From assembly GCA_963760435.1 (NCBI GenBank), contig CAVXDE010000020.1, positions 186,001-250,000 on the forward strand: DNA of 64,000 nt, given 5' to 3'. The translations under genes were made by a program, and so were the position numbers. Below, in pieces: positions 9,758 through 18,260 of this stretch. The notes beneath the pieces are model-generated. The model had not been told where the DNA came from. It ran no database searches and worked only from the letters and a program-made list of their open reading frames with translations. Every line of letters starts with the position of its first letter. Position 1 is the first letter of the stretch. This stretch comes from JAFAXD01 sp963760435 (GTDB lineage Bacteria > Pseudomonadota > Alphaproteobacteria > Rhizobiales > Xanthobacteraceae).

Positions 9758-10609
9758 ATGACCCCCACGAGATACCGCATAGCGGATGTCGATGGCTTCA
9801 AGGTCTTCTATCGCGAGGCCGGACCAGCCAACGGGCCGAACCTCCTGCTGTTGCACGGTTTCCCGAGCGCGGGCCACATGTTCCGCGACCTGATCCCGCT
9901 GCTCGCCGACAGGTTTCATGTCGTCGCGCCGGACCTTCCCGGGTTCGGTCAATCCGACATGCCGCCCCGAGACAAATTCAAATACACGTTCGACAACATC
10001 GCCCGCGTGATCGAGCGCTTTACCGAGATCATCCGCCTCGATCGGTTTGCGGTGTACGTCTTTGACTACGGCGCGCCGACGGGTTTCCGGCTCGCCGTCC
10101 GCCATCCCGAGCGGATCACGGCCATCATCTCGCAGAACGGCAACGCCTACGAGGAAGGTCTCAGCGAGGGCTGGACTCCGATCAGGGCCTATTGGCAAGA
10201 CCCGTCGGAGGCGAACCGAAAGGCGCTGCGCGCCTTTCTCACTCCAGAGACGACCCGCTGGCAGTACACCCATGGCGTTCCGGACGAGACTATCGTTTCG
10301 CCGGACGGGCAGAACCTCGACAACTTCTATCTGGCTCGTCCAGGCGCTGATGAAATCCAGCTCGACCTGTTTGGCGATTACAAGAGCAACGTCGCACTGT
10401 ATCCGGCCTTTCAGGACTATTTCCGCGCCCACAAACCGCCACTGCTGGCCGTGTGGGGCAAGAATGACCCGTTCTTTATCCCGCCCGGCGCCGAGGCATT
10501 CAAGCGCGACAATCCCCGCGCCGTTGTGCAATTCCTGGATACCGGTCACTTCGCGCTGGAAACTCATGCCCGCGAGATCGCAGAAAGCATCCGCGATTTC
10601 CTGAAGTGA
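9758..10609 (+). CDS. alpha/beta hydrolase with Asp nucleophile (haloalkane dehalogenase / epoxide hydrolase type)
   Basis: The ATG at 9758 follows AGGAGG; a TTG one codon upstream is less likely. The 283 residues carry HGFPSAGHMFRD (oxyanion motif), DLPGFGQSDMP, and the nucleophile elbow FDYGAPTG, where Asp replaces Ser as in haloalkane dehalogenases and epoxide hydrolases. The acid region is GKNDPFFIPPGAEAF and the catalytic His is in DTGHFALETH. The cap region (residues about 130-210) includes KALRAFLTPETTRWQY. Substrate cannot be decided from sequence: haloalkane, haloacid, epoxide or other esters are possible. The neighbouring haloacid dehalogenase makes a dehalogenation role worth testing. 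Confidence 0.87.
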   Translation: MTPTRYRIADVDGFKVFYREAGPANGPNLLLLHGFPSAGHMFRDLIPLLADRFHVVAPDLPGFGQSDMPPRDKFKYTFDNIARVIERFTEIIRLDRFAVYVFDYGAPTGFRLAVRHPERITAIISQNGNAYEEGLSEGWTPIRAYWQDPSEANRKALRAFLTPETTRWQYTHGVPDETIVSPDGQNLDNFYLARPGADEIQLDLFGDYKSNVALYPAFQDYFRAHKPPLLAVWGKNDPFFIPPGAEAFKRDNPRAVVQFLDTGHFALETHAREIAESIRDFLK

Positions 10610-10646
10610 TTACCGTGACCCGGACCCGCAAACCGGTCGGGCTGGA

Positions 10647-11880
10647 TCAGTGAATGCGCATTGGCAGGCTTTGCAGGCGCAGTTCGCCCACAGCGCCGCC
10701 GTAGACCGGCTTGAAATTGGGGTCACGCAGCCGCGCCTGCGGAAAGCGGGCCAACAGGTGCGTGACCGCGATAGTGATGGTCGAGCGTCCGAGAATATTG
10801 CCAATGCAGTGATGGGGGCCCGAACCGAATGACATGATGCGCTGTGGCTTGCGGTGAATATCAAAGCGCATCGGGTCCGGAAAAACATCCGGATCGTAGT
10901 TTGGGGCGAGTGGCGAAGGGCGCACCACAGTTCCTTTGGGAATGCGGGTGCCCCCAACTTCCGTGTCGCGTGTAGCGATGCGCGGGAAGGTGAAATAGCC
11001 GTTGCTGCCGAGCCGCAGGCACTCTTCGATCGCATCGGGAATGAGGCGCGGATCGTCGATCAATTCCCGGCGCTGGTCGTCATGCGTGTAAAGCAGATGC
11101 AAAACGCCGCCGGCAGCACGGCTGGTCGCCGACAGCGACGCGCCACAGATCCCGAAAATCTGGTCAAACAATTCGCGATCGCTGAGCTTGTCGCCTTGGT
11201 CGCGGGCGTTGACCAGATCGCTGATGAAGTCCGAACGTGGGCTGACGCGGCGCTCGTCGATAATGACTTTGATCTCCGCCATGGCGCGGTCGAAGGCCAG
11301 TCGCAGTTCCGGGGCCCACGTTTCACCCGGTTTGACGTAAGTGGTGCCGGGAATGAGATCGTGAAATCCGACAAATATCGCCTTGCGCCGCTCGTCCATG
11401 TTGATCATGGCATCGAGCAGCGCGCGAACAACAAGGTGCGCGCCGTAATCCTGCATGCCGTCGAATTCGGGCCCATTGGCTTCGATACTGTCGAGCATAC
11501 CGTCGACGATCGTTGCCGATGCTCTCTTCCAACTGTGCGATCCGGCGCGAAGAAAATGCCGGCATGAGCAGCCGGCGAACGCGGGCGTGCTGCTCGCCGT
11601 CCATTTGGGTCACGAAGTGGGCGTCCATGATCTTGTTGAACTGTTCCCATCCGGGGCCGCGCGGCATCTCGGAGGCGAATGTCTCGGTGTCGGAAAATAC
11701 CTGACGCACGTCGGCATAGCGGCCCACCACGAGCTGCGGCCGCTGCCCCGGTCCGACCATGTAGAACGGGCGCCGGCGCGCCCATTCGGCCATATAGCGG
11801 TGCGCGTTGGCCTTGAATGCGGCGCTGCCCGGATCGAGTTCAACCACGTTGTCGGCATCGATCTCCGTCGACAGGCTCAT
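10647..11880 (-). pseudogene. cytochrome P450 (one frameshift)
   Basis: The corrected product is 410 residues, the normal size of a soluble bacterial P450. It starts MSLSTEIDADNVVELDPG at 11880. The K-helix ExxR appears as EECLR, and the heme loop is FGSGPHHCIGNILGR with the Cys ligand. The I-helix region GICGASLSATSRAAGG is divergent from the usual A-G-x-D/E-T-T, so oxygen activation residues may differ. The frame breaks after LEESIGN and resumes at IVDGMLDSIEANG. One base near 11511 is surplus. It is the last gene of a probable operon with the amidohydrolase and the GlcG-like protein, pointing to oxidation of an organic substrate. Confidence 0.85.
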
Positions 11881-11916
11881 TCTCCAACTCCACAATGATA
11901 TGCGGGTAGCACCGGC

Positions 11917-12960
11917 CTACAGGTTGAGCAGCCGCTCCGCGTTGCCGTGCGCGATGCGCTCCCGGTCCGCCGGGCTAATCGGCAGTTGGTCGAGAAACGT
12001 GCGCGCTTCCACCATCGATCCGTACGGATGGTCGACCGAGAACATGATCCGATCGACGCCGACCTCCAGGTACAGGTCGAGAAATGTGGCCGGGAAATTA
12101 AAGCCGCCAAAGGTGTAGTGCACATTTTCGCGCAGATAGGCGGCAAACGGACGGGCAAGTTTGGTCATCTCCGGCGGAAAGTTCCTGTTCATCCGCGGCA
12201 GCATGAAGGGAACGGCTTCGCCGAGATGTCCGACCACCACTTGCAGCTTGGGATAGCGGTCAAACACCCCGCCGAGGATCATGCGAATGAGATGAACTCC
12301 CGTTTCGATGTGCCAGCCCCAGCCGGCGGCAGCGAACACCGCGCTCACCGTTGGGGAAAAACCGCCATAGAGCACATCGACAACCGGCTTCGCTGGTACC
12401 GTCGGATGCAGATAGATCGGGACATTGAGCGCTTCGGCGCGCTCCAGGATCGGCCAGAAGTATTTGTCGTCGAGATAGCGGCCGCGCGTGTGCCCATTGA
12501 TGAGCGTGCCCTTGAAACCCTGCTGCTTGACCCTGCGATCCAGTTCATCGGCGGCTTGCTCAGGAGCCGCGACCGGCAAACAGGCAAAGGCCGCAAAGCG
12601 CTTTGGATTTTTTTTCACTGCGTCGGCAAGGAAATCATTTGATTCGCGGGCAATCGCGATTTGCTCTTCCACATCGGCTTGCTCCACGCCGGGCGCATTG
12701 AGCGAGAGCACCTGCATATCGATACCGGCGGCGTCCATCTCCGCCAGGCGGCCGTCGCTGACATCCTGCAGCTGCTGCATGATCTTTGCACCGCGAGGGC
12801 CGGCCGTGCGGATTCGTTCAAGGAACTCGCGGCCCGGTCCGGCCAGAAATTCCGGGCTCGCGAAGTGCTCTTCAAGGGTGATGGTTCTCAAGTTCGTTCC
12901 TTTCTGCGGCAGGTCGCTGACGGTCTCGCGATTGCGCTGGGCAATCACCGGCAACGGCAT
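11917..12960 (-). CDS. amidohydrolase family 2 (gamma-resorcylate decarboxylase / ACMSD-like), upstream Tat signal interrupted
   Basis: The 347-residue frame holds a metal-dependent TIM-barrel. ITLEEHFASPEF carries the E-x-H motif of gamma-resorcylate decarboxylases, PIYLHPTVP and VVVGHLGE supply barrel His residues, and FSVDHPYG supplies the metal Asp. Known members decarboxylate or hydrolyse aromatic acids. Reading upstream in the same frame gives MNRRDFI, then a TAG (12991-12993), then AASIGAASATMPLPVIAQ. That is an otherwise normal Tat signal starting at 13014 with one nonsense codon. As written, translation could restart at 12960 and yield a cytosolic enzyme. The gene sits between the GlcG-like protein and the P450. 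Confidence 0.83.
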   Translation of the reverse strand: MPLPVIAQRNRETVSDLPQKGTNLRTITLEEHFASPEFLAGPGREFLERIRTAGPRGAKIMQQLQDVSDGRLAEMDAAGIDMQVLSLNAPGVEQADVEEQIAIARESNDFLADAVKKNPKRFAAFACLPVAAPEQAADELDRRVKQQGFKGTLINGHTRGRYLDDKYFWPILERAEALNVPIYLHPTVPAKPVVDVLYGGFSPTVSAVFAAAGWGWHIETGVHLIRMILGGVFDRYPKLQVVVGHLGEAVPFMLPRMNRNFPPEMTKLARPFAAYLRENVHYTFGGFNFPATFLDLYLEVGVDRIMFSVDHPYGSMVEARTFLDQLPISPADRERIAHGNAERLLNL

Positions 12961-13051
12961 CGTTGCCGAAGCCGCGCCGATCGATGCAGCCTATATGAAA
13001 TCGCGCCGGTTCATGACAGTGCTCCCGGCTTGAGGGGAACCGTTGCCGCGG

Positions 13052-13558
13052 CTAGTTCAGCCGATCGCTGATCTTGGCGAGGCCAGCATTGGCACAGGCT
13101 TCGTCCTTATCGCCTCCGGGAGCGCCACTGACTCCGATGGCGCCGATCGTCTCGTCGCCGGCCTTGACCGGCAATCCGCCCGCCGCAGTGACGAGTTGCG
13201 TGTCGTAGAGCGTGGGATTGAAGGCGCCCGGGGCAGCAACCTGCTTGGCCAGTTCTCCGGTCGAAATGCGCCGGACGGCCGCCGTATACGCCTTGCGACG
13301 ACTGAGCCGACGGCTGAGCGCACTGGCACCGTCGCCGACCAGCAGGAGTTTCGGGTTACCTGCTCTGTCCACGATCGAGACAGAAATGATGTAGCCCTGC
13401 TGCTTGCAGGTTGCGATCGCCGCCTGTGCGGCTTCGACCGCCAGGGCGACGGGAAGGATTTTGAAGGTCTCGGTCGGCAGGGGCTCTGCCGGTACCGCTA
13501 TGACGCTGGTGAGAAGTACGATACAGGCGACTGGCGCGGACGCGCGGAAGCGGGTCAT
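13052..13558 (-). CDS. secreted GlcG/HbpS-family protein (DUF336)
   Basis: The start at 13558 follows GGGAGG with good spacing; an extension to 13735 lacks such a site. The first 26 residues (MTRFRASAPVACIVLLTSVI) form a Sec signal peptide. The mature part has the GlcG/HbpS fold signature: SIVDRAGNPKLLLVGDGAS, KAYTAAVRR and AAGGLPVKAGDETIGAIGVS, ending with EACANAGL. HbpS relatives bind heme or small ligands outside the cytoplasm, and GlcG-like genes often accompany oxidoreductases and catabolic genes. It is the first gene of the set with the amidohydrolase and P450. Precise function unknown. Confidence 0.88.
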   Translation of the reverse strand: MTRFRASAPVACIVLLTSVIAVPAEPLPTETFKILPVALAVEAAQAAIATCKQQGYIISVSIVDRAGNPKLLLVGDGASALSRRLSRRKAYTAAVRRISTGELAKQVAAPGAFNPTLYDTQLVTAAGGLPVKAGDETIGAIGVSGAPGGDKDEACANAGLAKISDRLN

Positions 13559-13751
13559 GGACGTCCTCCCGAGGGCAGGTGTTGTTTTTGTGCAGACGTC
13601 TATATCACAACGAAGCGCACGCGAGCCATGGTCGATCCGTTTACCTGGATTGTGCAGCTGCACGCATGTGACCGGGGTCATATGCCAGTCAAGCGTAGAC
13701 GTTAAGATATCAGGTAGTTGCAAGCTCCCGCGCAATGTTTGGAGATGATCG

Positions 13752-13970
13752 ATGCCGCGTTATCTGAAAGTGGCCCTCATCACTTTGGCTGTATTGAACA
13801 CGCTCGCCTTGGCCATCAACTTTTCGCATCCCACCAAGGCGGCGGTCGGCGCCAAGTCCTATGAGGATCTGCTGGATGATCCGGATTTTACGCTCGCCGT
13901 GCAGGCCGTTATTGAAAAGTGCAAGGTCAATTTAGATATTGCCAAGCTGCAATGCGGGTCGCAAAAGTAG
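13752..13970 (+). CDS. small membrane-anchored or secreted protein, unknown
   Basis: The 72-residue product starts after GGAG. Residues 5-24 (LKVALITLAVLNTLALAINF) form a signal or membrane helix. The short mature part is acidic (SYEDLLDDPDF) and has two Cys (EKCKVN ... LQCGSQ) that may pair in the periplasm. It sits directly upstream of mepA on the same strand, 42 bases from that gene's ATG, so the two may be cotranscribed. I recognise no family. Confidence 0.6.
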   Translation: MPRYLKVALITLAVLNTLALAINFSHPTKAAVGAKSYEDLLDDPDFTLAVQAVIEKCKVNLDIAKLQCGSQK

Positions 13971-14012
13971 TTGTCGAAACGGGGGCGACGAGAGCGAATT
14001 GGCTTGGGTCGG

Positions 14013-14939
14013 ATGACAATTCAACGTTTGTCGTCGTGGTTCGTCGCGCCGGCGTTCTGCGCGGTTCTGACGTTTGGGATCGCCACGGCAATCGCGCAGG
14101 ACAAGGGCACTCTCAATCCCGAGCCGCTACCGCCGCTCACCAAAACTCCCGGGCCCAGTACGCTCGCCAAAGAGCTGTTCGCACGCAAAACGGCGCCATC
14201 GGCAGGATCGGCGCACTCTATCGGCTTTTACTCCAAAGGCTGCATCGCCGGGGCGGTTGCACTGCCCATCAACGGTGAGACGTGGCAGGTGATGCGCGTC
14301 TCGCGCAATCGCTATTGGGGTCATCCCGAGCTCATCAAATTCATTGAAGAGTTGGCGGGCAAGGGCATGAAAACCGGTTGGCATGGTCTCCTCATCGGTG
14401 ACATGTCGCAACCACGCGGTGGTCCGCTCATTGCCGGGCACGCCAGCCATCAGGTCGGGCTCGACGCTGATATCTGGCTTACACCGATGCCTGCGCGCGA
14501 TCTCACCCGCCAACAACGCGAAGAGATGATGGCGACAATGGTGGTTGCTGCGGACCGAAAGGATGTCGATCCGAAGGTGTGGAGCCCGGCTCACTTCGCG
14601 CTGATCAAGGCCGCTGCTGAGGACCCCCGCATCAACCGCGTGTTCGTGAACACCGCCATCAAGAAAGCGCTTTGCCGCGACGCCGGTGACGATCGCGCCT
14701 GGCTGGGCAAGGTTCAGCCGTGGCTTGGACATGACTGGCACTTCCATATCCGTCTCGATTGCCCGCCCGACAGCCCGGACTGCGAGTCCCAGCCGCCGCG
14801 TCCCGAGGGCGATGGCTGCCATACCAAGGAGATGGAGCGTTGGGCCAACAACATCCTACTGGAGCATTCGAACCCGCATGCGGGGCCGCAGATGTCCAAG
14901 CTGCCGAAAGCCTGCTGGGACGTATTGAACGCCCCGTAG
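14013..14939 (+). CDS. mepA: penicillin-insensitive murein endopeptidase
   Basis: MepA (peptidase M74) cleaves D-Ala-meso-DAP crosslinks in periplasmic peptidoglycan. The 308 residues begin with a signal peptide (MTIQRLSSWFVAPAFCAVL ... AIAQD). The family motifs are complete: RNRYWGHPEL, GDMSQPRGGPL, GHASHQVGLDADIW (His and Asp zinc ligands) and GHDWHFHIRLDCP (zinc His). Paired Cys residues fit periplasmic folding. The ATG at 14013 was chosen because it begins the signal; a TTG at 13971 would add a hydrophilic prefix. The gene is convergent with the amidohydrolase at 14967, 27 bases apart. Confidence 0.93.
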   Translation: MTIQRLSSWFVAPAFCAVLTFGIATAIAQDKGTLNPEPLPPLTKTPGPSTLAKELFARKTAPSAGSAHSIGFYSKGCIAGAVALPINGETWQVMRVSRNRYWGHPELIKFIEELAGKGMKTGWHGLLIGDMSQPRGGPLIAGHASHQVGLDADIWLTPMPARDLTRQQREEMMATMVVAADRKDVDPKVWSPAHFALIKAAAEDPRINRVFVNTAIKKALCRDAGDDRAWLGKVQPWLGHDWHFHIRLDCPPDSPDCESQPPRPEGDGCHTKEMERWANNILLEHSNPHAGPQMSKLPKACWDVLNAP

Positions 14940-14966
14940 CGCAAAGCAGAAACTTCGGGTCGGCGC

Positions 14967-16430
14967 TTACGCGCAATAAACCCCGCCGCCGTAATGCGCG
15001 GCTAGCGCGGCGCTCAGGTACGGCATGGCGGCGCGAATATCTGCCGTGGTCGGGGCCGCTTTGCGCAGTGCCGTCAGAAGCTCGGCTTCCAGCTCTGGAA
15101 GATCGAGACTCACGAGAGCGCCGTCGCGCACGACCTCGCGACCACCAACGAACAAGCCTTTGACGTGTTGGTGCGTGCCTTTGGCGAGCAACAATTGCAG
15201 GGGGGACACGTCGGGCTCGACGAACTCGGCCGAGAGCGCATCCCAATCGAGCAGCAGGAGATCGGCCGGTGCGCCGGGCGCGACTCGCCCGCCGTCGCTG
15301 CGGCCCGTCACCGCGAACCGGCCGTGTTCGAAGCCAAAGCGTAACAGGTCGGCACGCGGCACTCGGATGTCGAAGCCGCGTGCCTTGTGCACCGCGTAGG
15401 CGAGTCGCATCTCGCGTAGCGCGTCTTCGTCCTCGTCAAACGCGAGGCCGTCGAGCCCCATGGCGATACGGCAGCCGCGCGCGAGCATCTCGCCGACCGG
15501 CGCCAGTCCGGAGCTGACAATGAAATTCGAGCTGGTGTTGATGACGATCGTGGCGCCGCGCGCGGCGATCAACTCCATCTCGTCAGGGCGCAAATAGACG
15601 CAATGCGCAAACGAGACGCGCTCGTTGAGTAGACCGATCTCGTCCAGATAGTTGACGATGCCCTGCGGGAAGGTCTTGTCGGCCCAGACGCGTTGATAGC
15701 GTGTTTCCAGAAGATGCATGTGCACGCGACGGCCGCTGCGCGCCGATGCCTCGCCAATGCGGCGCAGCATGTCGTCGGTGCACCATTGCACTCCGGCCGG
15801 TCCGTACTGAACCGTAACACCATCGCCTTCAACATCGCGCGCCACCGCCTCGACCATGGCGACCTGCTCGGCCGCCGGCAGTGGTGGATGCAGGAAGCGC
15901 TGCTTGACGCACGCGCATGCGTCAGGTGGTAGCCGCGCCAGGACCCCGTCGTGCCCATCGTAGACCAGCGGGTTCAGGTCGCGGCAGTGTACGGCGAGCG
16001 CAACATTGATGCCGACGTCGCGTGCGGCTTTAGTTACGGCGCGTGCTTCTGTTGGAAAGTCAGTAAGGCCCTGCACGCGCGTGTAGTGCGCCATCACCGA
16101 GCCGACGCCCCCACGCGCGGTGCGGCCGAAGGCGACCGCGGATGCAAGCCAGGGATCGACCGCGGGAATGAGCGCGAGATAGGGAAGCCAGGCCTCGAGC
16201 GGCACGTCGTAGCTGCCGACCTGGCTCAATCGGACAACGCGCGCATGGTCGTGCGCATTGGCGAGCGCCGGCAGAACGAAGGGTCCGGATCCGGTGCCCG
16301 GGTCCGGCCGAACGGTGGCGATTCGGCCGGCGTCGAGTTCGATGACTTGCCGCGCCTGCGGCGGCTCGTTCGCGCTGGGCAGGAGCCACGACGCCGCGAG
16401 GCGCTGCGTCGTGTCAGTTGAAACAAACAT
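14967..16430 (-). CDS. amidohydrolase (cytosine deaminase / atrazine chlorohydrolase-like)
   Basis: This 487-residue metal-dependent hydrolase has the HxH motif (ANAHDHARV), then HMHLLET (metal His), SFAHCVYL, and IAMGLDGLAFDEDED with the metal Asp. Those are the ligands of the cytosine deaminase/AtzA/SsnA branch, which deaminate or dehalogenate nitrogen heterocycles. A C-terminal strand segment (APADLLLLDWDALS) closes the composite beta-sandwich. It is the last gene of the operon that also carries a dihydroorotase-type cyclic amidase and an ABC importer, so its substrate is probably an imported heterocycle or its ring-opened product (inference). No clear Shine-Dalgarno precedes the ATG. Confidence 0.87.
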   Translation of the reverse strand: MFVSTDTTQRLAASWLLPSANEPPQARQVIELDAGRIATVRPDPGTGSGPFVLPALANAHDHARVVRLSQVGSYDVPLEAWLPYLALIPAVDPWLASAVAFGRTARGGVGSVMAHYTRVQGLTDFPTEARAVTKAARDVGINVALAVHCRDLNPLVYDGHDGVLARLPPDACACVKQRFLHPPLPAAEQVAMVEAVARDVEGDGVTVQYGPAGVQWCTDDMLRRIGEASARSGRRVHMHLLETRYQRVWADKTFPQGIVNYLDEIGLLNERVSFAHCVYLRPDEMELIAARGATIVINTSSNFIVSSGLAPVGEMLARGCRIAMGLDGLAFDEDEDALREMRLAYAVHKARGFDIRVPRADLLRFGFEHGRFAVTGRSDGGRVAPGAPADLLLLDWDALSAEFVEPDVSPLQLLLAKGTHQHVKGLFVGGREVVRDGALVSLDLPELEAELLTALRKAAPTTADIRAAMPYLSAALAAHYGGGVYCA

Positions 16431-16441
16431 TGCGGGCGTTA

Positions 16442-17470
16442 CTACATCGCGAGTTTCAGCTCGCGGGCAGACTTCGGCGGTAGGAACGAGGGATCGAAGA
16501 TGTCGGCGACAGTCGGCGTATTCGGCAACGTGTAGGTTTCCACCAGCGTGCCGATTGCCTTGGTCATCCGTTCCGGCTTGATCGCCCCGATACCGATCTC
16601 ATCGGTCTCCGGCGATACGAAATGCGTCTTGACGGCGTAGAGCAGACGCTTCTTTTCCAGGTCCGCATTCATGAGCGGCTCGACCTTCATCATGATCGCC
16701 ATCGCGGCGTCCGGCTGCTGCGCCACTTCGATCAGAGCGCGGTTGAGCGCTTTCACCAATCCGGTGACCGCCTTGGGATTTTCCTTCACCAGCTTCTGCG
16801 ACACCATGATGCCGTTCGAATAGAGATCGAGACCGAGATCGGAGTAGAAGATCCAGCGGATGTCCTTGTCGGGATCGACCTTCATGCCCAGCAGGTTGAT
16901 GTAGCTCGTGACCGTAAACACGGCCGAGAAGTCGACCTGATCGGTCAACAACATCTGCTCTTGCAGGTTGGGGGCCATGTTGACGACCGGAACGGAAGCC
17001 GGGTCGATGCCGTTGCTTTTGGCCAGCGCCGGGAAGAGCTGACCGGCGGCACCTCCGGCGGGGGTTCCAAGCTTGCGGCCGACGACATCCTTGAGCGACT
17101 TGATCGGGCTCGAGGCTTTGGTGATGAGTGCGAACGGCGGCTTGTTGTAGACCATGTACACCATCTTCGGCTGCTCGCCGGGTTTGGTGCCGGCCAGCTG
17201 GATGACGGCGTTGACGTCGCCGAAGCCCGCGTCGTAGGTGCCGGATACGATGCGCGTCACCGTTGCAGCCGAGCCGGTTCCCTGGTCGATGTTGACGTCG
17301 AGGCCTTCGGCGGCGAAGTAGCCCTTCTCCTGCGCCCAGAAGACGAAGGCGTGAATGCCCTGGTACTTCCAGTCGAGGGTGAAGCGGATCTTTGTTTTGT
17401 CCTGCGCGTGGGCACTGCCGACGATCAGCAGGGCGGCGCCGGCGAAGACAGCGGCGACAATTGATTTCAC
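16442..17470 (-). CDS. ABC transporter substrate-binding protein, NMT1/THI5-like
   Basis: A periplasmic binding protein of about 342 residues with a signal peptide (VKSIVAAVFAGAALLIVGSA, cleaved after HAQ). FTLDWKYQGIHAFVFWAQEKG and GLDVNIDQGTGSAATVTRI are hallmarks of the NMT1/THI5 family that binds pyrimidine-like, riboflavin-like or sulfonate ligands. A GGGAG sits 6 bases before the GTG at 17470 but directly abuts the ATG at 17476, so GTG is preferred. It follows its permease by 16 bases. It shares much of its plan with the second binding protein of the operon at 21394. Confidence 0.92.
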   Translation of the reverse strand: MKSIVAAVFAGAALLIVGSAHAQDKTKIRFTLDWKYQGIHAFVFWAQEKGYFAAEGLDVNIDQGTGSAATVTRIVSGTYDAGFGDVNAVIQLAGTKPGEQPKMVYMVYNKPPFALITKASSPIKSLKDVVGRKLGTPAGGAAGQLFPALAKSNGIDPASVPVVNMAPNLQEQMLLTDQVDFSAVFTVTSYINLLGMKVDPDKDIRWIFYSDLGLDLYSNGIMVSQKLVKENPKAVTGLVKALNRALIEVAQQPDAAMAIMMKVEPLMNADLEKKRLLYAVKTHFVSPETDEIGIGAIKPERMTKAIGTLVETYTLPNTPTVADIFDPSFLPPKSARELKLAM

Positions 17471-17486
17471 TGACATCTCCCGTTGA

Positions 17487-18260
17487 CTAGCCAAGAGCAA
17501 ACTCATCGGTGCGCCGGGTCCACCCGGTCACCCGCGCCTCGATGAAAGAAAAGATCACGTACAGGGCGACGCCGAGCACCGCGAGAATAAGCAGGCCGGC
17601 GAACACCAGCGGCACGTCGAAGTTGGAGCTCGCAATCATGATGAGATTGCCGATGCCGCGGTTGGACGCGACCGTTTCGGCAATGACGGTGCCGACGAAC
17701 GCCTGGGTGATGGCCACCTTGAGCGATGCAAAGAAGTAGGGCATCGCGCGCGGGAGGCCGACATTCAACAAAATGTCGAGCCTGCTGGCTTTGAGCGCCC
17801 GCATCACGTCCTCAAGCTCCGGCTCGGTGGTGGCAAGGCCGGTCGCGACGTTGACCACGATCGGGAAGATGCAGAGGATCATCGCGGTGAGCACCGCGGG
17901 CACCGTCCCGGCGCCGAACCAGAGGACGAAGATCGGCACCACGGCGACCTTGGGAATGGTCGAGAACCCAACCAGCAGCGGATAGGCCGTATCGTAGGCG
18001 AGGCGGGAGGAACCGATCAGCACGCCGATCAGCACGCCAAAGAAAATGCCGAGCCCGAACCCGATCAACGTCGCATAGAGTGTCTGTACCGCATGTGGCC
18101 AGATCGCCGGCAGGCGGTCGAACAAAGTGACGATGATTTGCGACGGCTCCGGCAGCACGATGTCCTTGATGCCGAACGCCGCACAAGCGAATTGCCAGAT
18201 CGCGAAGAAGCCGATGATGAGCGCAATCGAGCCGGCGCGTCGCCGCAACGTGCTCTTCAT
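17487..18260 (-). CDS. ABC transporter permease (SsuC/TauC/ThiX type)
   Basis: The 257-residue inner-membrane protein has about six hydrophobic helices, for example ALIIGFFAIWQFACAAFGI and FGLGIFFGVLIGVLIG. A cytoplasmic EAA loop reads LEDVMRALKASRLDILLNVG, the contact site for the ATPase. The ATG overlaps the TGA of the ATPase gene by 4 bases. With the binding protein and ATPase it forms a complete importer for a small organic molecule. Confidence 0.93.
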   Translation of the reverse strand: MKSTLRRRAGSIALIIGFFAIWQFACAAFGIKDIVLPEPSQIIVTLFDRLPAIWPHAVQTLYATLIGFGLGIFFGVLIGVLIGSSRLAYDTAYPLLVGFSTIPKVAVVPIFVLWFGAGTVPAVLTAMILCIFPIVVNVATGLATTEPELEDVMRALKASRLDILLNVGLPRAMPYFFASLKVAITQAFVGTVIAETVASNRGIGNLIMIASSNFDVPLVFAGLLILAVLGVALYVIFSFIEARVTGWTRRTDEFALG

